This document shows, one piece after another, positions 60,314-64,000 of a stretch of DNA of 64,000 bases. Position 1 is the stretch's first letter. The number at the start of each line of letters is the position of its first letter. The stretch is from Neckera pumila (Eukaryota > Streptophyta > Bryopsida > Hypnales > Neckeraceae). Where the stretch lies: contig OZ018409.1 of NCBI GenBank assembly GCA_963969595.1, positions 15,594,975 through 15,658,974 on the forward strand, written 5' to 3'. The position numbers were made by a program, and so were the translations under genes. The notes beneath the pieces are model-generated. The model saw nothing but the letters and a program-made list of their open reading frames with translations, searched no databases and was not told the DNA's origin.

Positions 60314-62099
60314 ATGGCGATGCTGGCTCGGCGGAAGGGCCTCTCTCTGGCGTCCGATTACCTCCTCGCTCTCCGAAGACGAAGTGGGTCGTCGCAGTTG
60401 AGTGCTTCCTTGGTGGAGGACGGGGTGGGTCGACTGCGCAATTCGCCTTTGGGTTTTGGTTTTGGTTTTGGGGTGGAGCCTGGATTTGGGATCGGGAGCC
60501 GGAGAGGGATCAGTAAATGGGTCGGGGGTGGGCGAAGTTTGGGGGAGAATCATATGCGTATGCATATGCAGGGGCAAGGGCAGCAGGGGCAACAGGGGTT
60601 GGCAGCATTGGTGGGTCGGCGGAATTTCAATCTGTCATCGTTGCGGGATCGGTTCAAGGGCGCCACGGGGAAGGTGACGGAGTCGGTGAAGAATGGCGCC
60701 GGCCGAGCGGAGACAGCGGAGCTGAGCATTTGGAAGCCCGTGAACACGGCCAAGCGGACGGTGATCGGGTACAGGGAAGCGGTGGGGCTGCAATTGGAAG
60801 CCTTCTGGAAACGGAATTACTTGGTCGTGGTGGGGGCGGTGGGGTTTGGGGTTTGCTTGCTCCTGTGGCGCCTCATGTTTGGGATTGCCAGCACGTTCGT
60901 CAGCCTGTCCGAGGGGATGGCGAAGTTTGGGTTTCTGGCGCTGGCCGCTGCCATGGTGACTGTAGGGGTAAGCCAGCCATCTCTGGTTTCTTCTCCTCCA
61001 GGTTCAAAAAGATTTTTGGGATTGCTATCAGATTGTGCCGGGGTTTCCAGCGTCGTGCCATTTTGACCCTAGGTTGGATCCCTTGCAATTATGTAGGTCA
61101 GTTATCATTTTCATATTTAGGAAAAAAAGGATATACGAAATTCTCTGCATTCTTGTAATATGTGTATGTTAGGGCTTTTTCGTCTTTCCAAAACCCTAAA
61201 CCCTAAGAGTGTGCTGGTCTGGGACTGAACTGCGATTTTGGTGCTCTCAGGGAGTCTGGTTGAGGGCTAGGTTAGCTATCAATCCGGACGCCGTTTACCG
61301 GATGGCAATGCGAAAGCTCAATACGTCGGCACCAGTGTTGGAAGTAATGGGCGCCCCACTTACAGGGACTGAGCTACGTGCTTATGTCATGTCTGGAGGA
61401 GGTCTACGGATCAAAAATTTCAGGCCTCGATTGAGCAACAAGCGGTGTTTCATCATATTTCCTATCTCGGGTTCTGAGAGGAAGGGCCTCGTCAGCATTG
61501 AAGTAAAGAAGAGAAGAGGCCAGGTCTTGCCATTACCTTCACTTACATTACATGTATTTTTGACTTAGGCTCCAGCGCTCAGGTTTCTTCAACGTCAAAT
61601 TCTCTTGTTTCTGGGGCGATTTCTTTGTATCATTTGATGGCTATTTAGATTCCGTGCTTCCTCATACTGCTTCACCGACCAGATTTTTATGGGGCGAATT
61701 ATACTGATCCTTTCTTTTTAATGTGCATCTGGGAATGTACAGTATGATTTTAAACTGCTTGCAGTGGACATCCCAACAGCCGGTGCTGATCACCGTGTTT
61801 ACCTAGTGGGCGATGAGCAGGAGTACCAAGTAGGTGGAGGGCTCATTTCTGTTCTTCGGGATCCTATCGTAAAGGCCATGGCTGCTCAGAAGGAATTCGA
61901 GGATCATGATGAGAAGGAAGAACTGGAAGACATTCAACGGCAGTGGGAAGAGGAACAGGTCCTGGAAAGAGAGAGGATTGAAAAACTGGAGCGAGATGCA
62001 GCTGCCGCAGAGCAAGCTGAGGAAGAGGCTTCAGAAAAAGAGCTTCAGAAATCCCTGGAAGAAGCTGAACGTTTGCGGGAGGAGCCCAAGAAAGCCTGA
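60314..62099 (+). CDS. Predicted organellar membrane protein with Coa1/Tim21-like domain, three exons, 427 aa
   Basis: Exons 60314-60967, 61251-61523 and 61743-62099, joined in phase 0 with GT-AG introns of 283 and 219 bases. The first ATG is used; a second ATG lies two codons on. Residues 1-110 are basic, poor in acidic residues and glycine-rich, compatible with a mitochondrial (or plastid) targeting region. Hydrophobic segments lie at about 168-190 and 202-221. Residues about 222-340 contain VYRMAMRKLNTSAPVLEVMG, then GAPLTG, FIIFPISGSERKGLVSIEV and YDFKLLAVDI. This pattern (a helix with a short motif before a variable beta sheet) is like the Coa1/Tim21 fold used in cytochrome oxidase assembly and protein import. 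Residues about 350-427 are a charged coiled coil rich in Glu. It resembles a plant family, one Arabidopsis member of which is, from memory, labelled K+-H+ exchange-like (At1g53760). The function is not proven, and I infer organelle membrane assembly. No neighbour in the window shares a pathway. Confidence 0.87.
61191..61206 (+). promoter_or_regulatory. Tandem telo-box in intron 1
   Basis: AAACCCTAAACCCTAA, two plant telomere-type units. Telo-boxes (AAACCCTAA) are known near the 5' ends of many plant growth and translation genes and bind Myb-type telomere-repeat factors. Position inside the first intron suggests a regulatory role; this is inference. Confidence 0.5.
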
Positions 62100-62180
62100 G
62101 TTAACTTCAAGCTCGTCTTTTATTCAGGTGTGGTGCACCAGAGACCAGGTTGCAGCACATCTTGCTTAGAGAAATTAATG

Positions 62181-62186
62181 AATAAA
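62181..62186 (+). terminator. Candidate polyadenylation signal
   Basis: AATAAA, 82 bases after the stop codon of the three-exon gene, within TTAATGAATAAATACC. Plant signals are loose, so the cleavage site is not fixed. Confidence 0.5.
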
Positions 62187-62189
62187 TAC

Positions 62190-63824
62190 CAGCTCATCCT
62201 GTGAACAATAATCTCGACGATTGGGAAGCCATATTCGTATTTCGGTTTTCCTGCTGAATCCATACTCAGCTGCGAGCCACTGTGCCACTGCTTGAAGCCT
62301 TTGGAGCGTTAGTTCTCGGAAGTCTAATCAAGGCTTCAGGTGTCAGGACCTAGCTTCTTTGTCACAAGTTCAGGTGTGATCAAGTTAAGACATATTACAT
62401 GTCTGACACGGAGCCTGCTGTTGAAGTTTGCACATGCAATATGTTGAGTTGAAGGTCTCCTATAAACTACAGGTGAAAACTAAGTGCATGGTTAAGTTTC
62501 TAAGGCTCTCTAGTGGATCTGAAATTCTGCTTGCCAATTCACTGTGTGTCTGGTCGGGCCAATAGAAAACTTCAAAAGAGTTGCACTTTTTGGATTTCTT
62601 CGTTTTTGTGGATTCTAAAGGATTTCTTCATTTCTAACGATTGAAATCCAGAAATCATCGTCTTTCCGTAAATCGTAACTTCCTTTCATATGTTCGTACG
62701 GTTTTCAGTACAACATGGTATTCTGATCTGAAAAGGCAAATCAAACCACAATACGATGGACATGAACTTCCAAGAACAAAGACTAGAACGAATCTCTGTT
62801 ACAGTTGGCGTTGGAAAACTCTACTACAACCTAATGGGCCGCTCACACCGAGGACTAACATAGGTGGTACATGAGTTCAACCAATTCAATATCTCACTTA
62901 TTCTTGTTTATTGATCATGGTAGGTGAGGTGGTAGGATTGCATTTGTAGAACAATTAGTGCCAGTGATGTTGGGATATGGTTAGAGCTTTTGATAGAGCC
63001 TATTCTCACTTTCAATTTCTAAGCCATTTGTTTGCAGTGAGTATTTGTTTGCAGTGATCACTCCAGTTATCTACTGTAGTACATCCACAGTCGCATAGTG
63101 TGTACTGTGTAGCATTCAACTCCATGTCCATAGATACTTATGTCATAACGGGATCCCATTTGGCTTTCGGAGATAGTAAGGAAAGTCTGGTAAGGATACA
63201 AGATTAAGAACTTCTTTTGTTAATTGTTGTGGCAGTGACTCTCTTAAGTATCCAAGTTCTACATACAAAGACCTAGACTACTCCATGACTACTCCGTTCC
63301 AAGAAAAAGATGACAAGTTAAGTATACAAGTAAGAAATACAGGTTTTCAAAGAGTCGAAGCTCCCATTATATCGTCATCACCGTTCAATACTACTGTACT
63401 GTACAATGCTCCAGCGATGCCGTGAGCCTGAACGCAAAATTCACAAAGAAACATGACCTCAACCCTCGAAACCGCTCAAGACCTTTTCATCAAGAGAAGA
63501 GACTAGGGTATGCCAGTCACGTCCGAACTTCAAACCCTAATTGCTTTGATAACCGTTGCATAAAAAGTAGGGAAATCACTCCACCAAATTGCAAAAAAGA
63601 AGAGGAAGAATACCACAAAATTGCTCAAAAGATTCTCAATTCCTACACTGAGCTCAAAAATTTCTCGGGGCAAGGCGCAAGTACATCGACATGTTTACTT
63701 GATTTCTGACCTAAAAAGCTACAGAATTGCGAGTGCCAAAGGGAAGAAGAATCGAGCTGCATTGCGCCACTGCATTGATCCTCACAAATTCAGAGATGAA
63801 GAAAAAGAAGAGGCAAGCTTTCTG
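62190..63824. other. Spacer between convergent genes
   Basis: No gene recognised. The right part (about 63400-63824) is probably the 3' untranslated region of the minus-strand ribosomal protein gene. A plus-strand frame at 63422-63709 (95 codons, rich in Lys and Asn) shows no domain and is likely antisense to that untranslated region. The left part contains no known repeat, in contrast to the transposon block. Confidence 0.45.
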
Positions 63825-64000
63825 CTACTGCCCGATGACATTGATTTTGACCTGCGCCACGACCTCGGGGTGCAGCTTGATCTCCACCACGTACTGCCCG
63901 ACCTCCCGCACCTCCGGCACCGTCACCTCGCGCTTGTCCACCTCTTGCTTCGTGTTCGCCCGGATGATGTCCACCACGTCCTGCGAAGTCACGGAACCGA
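63825..64000 (-). CDS. Ribosomal protein bL9, plastid-type, 3' end of gene (partial)
   Basis: Minus-strand frame ending with TAG at 63825-63827; 57 codons are in the window and the 5' part lies beyond 64000. The visible peptide starts [12 protein letters not shown], then [19 protein letters not shown], then [14 protein letters not shown]. This is the C-terminal domain of bacterial-type L9: the SVT start of the domain, the (K/R)R...LP-like strand, and the conserved LHPEV loop before the last strand. bL9 binds 23S rRNA near the L1 stalk and restrains ribosome slippage. In plants a nuclear bL9 serves plastid ribosomes, and a mitochondrial form is possible. Codon use is strongly GC-rich, unlike the block to the left. 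An N-terminal transit peptide cannot be checked here. Confidence 0.93.
   Translation of the reverse strand, partial: GSVTSQDVVDIIRANTKQEVDKREVTVPEVREVGQYVVEIKLHPEVVAQVKINVIGQ

Noticed and set aside
60517..61158. Second long plus-strand frame inside the three-exon gene
   Set aside because: It is a shifted frame over GC-rich exon 1 and runs into intron 1. The splice-consistent frame has membrane segments and continues through exons 2 and 3 in phase.
63422..63709. 95-codon plus-strand frame as a gene
   Set aside because: No domain, no splice or polyadenylation context, and it lies where the 3' untranslated region of the minus-strand bL9 gene is expected.

Overview
The window looks like nuclear DNA of a land plant. 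It has spliced genes with phase-0 GT-AG introns, a nuclear-encoded plastid-type ribosomal protein L9, a plant telo-box, L1-type LINE fragments with poly(A) tails, and CACTA and PIF-like elements. A bryophyte (moss-like) genome is my best guess from the compact GC-rich genes beside AT-rich repeats, but this is weakly supported.

Layout: about 1-59,880 is a 60-kb gene-free block that is AT-rich and packed with degraded transposable elements. About 59,890-62,190 holds one complete three-exon plus-strand gene for a predicted membrane protein with a Coa1/Tim21-like domain and an acidic coiled-coil tail. About 62,190-63,824 is the spacer between convergent genes. 63,825-64,000 is the 3' end of a minus-strand gene for ribosomal protein bL9. 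No tRNA, rRNA or CRISPR array was seen.

The most striking content is a clan of short non-autonomous elements bounded by TTAA with ends CCCCTAAAG. P1 is about 920 bp (seven copies), P2 about 815-935 bp (seven copies), F3 about 600 bp (two copies), and smaller relatives end in CCCTAGAAGGATA. Several insertions can be compared with an unoccupied version of the same sequence inside this window. The TTAA is duplicated on insertion, and one copy is flanked by direct ATAA repeats. A TTAA target duplication plus CCC-starting ends is the signature of the piggyBac superfamily, which I do not know to be established in land plants. No transposase is encoded here.

A second abundant family has inverted ends CATTAGAG. 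It occurs as short forms of about 300-400 bp and a long form of 2-3 kb. At two sites with a readable unoccupied counterpart it shows no target duplication. Other elements are a foldback family with long arms (four copies), two CACTA-like elements, one PIF/Harbinger MITE with a TAA duplication and a readable unoccupied site, and three LINE 3' fragments. One LINE shows a textbook 5' inversion (twin priming) with a 12-bp target duplication. These are nested, reaching about six levels between 13,756 and 17,700, so insertion order can be read.

Three stretches of more balanced base composition (about 1-1,450, 11,300-12,310 and 20,950-22,700) carry neither a recognisable gene nor a known repeat.
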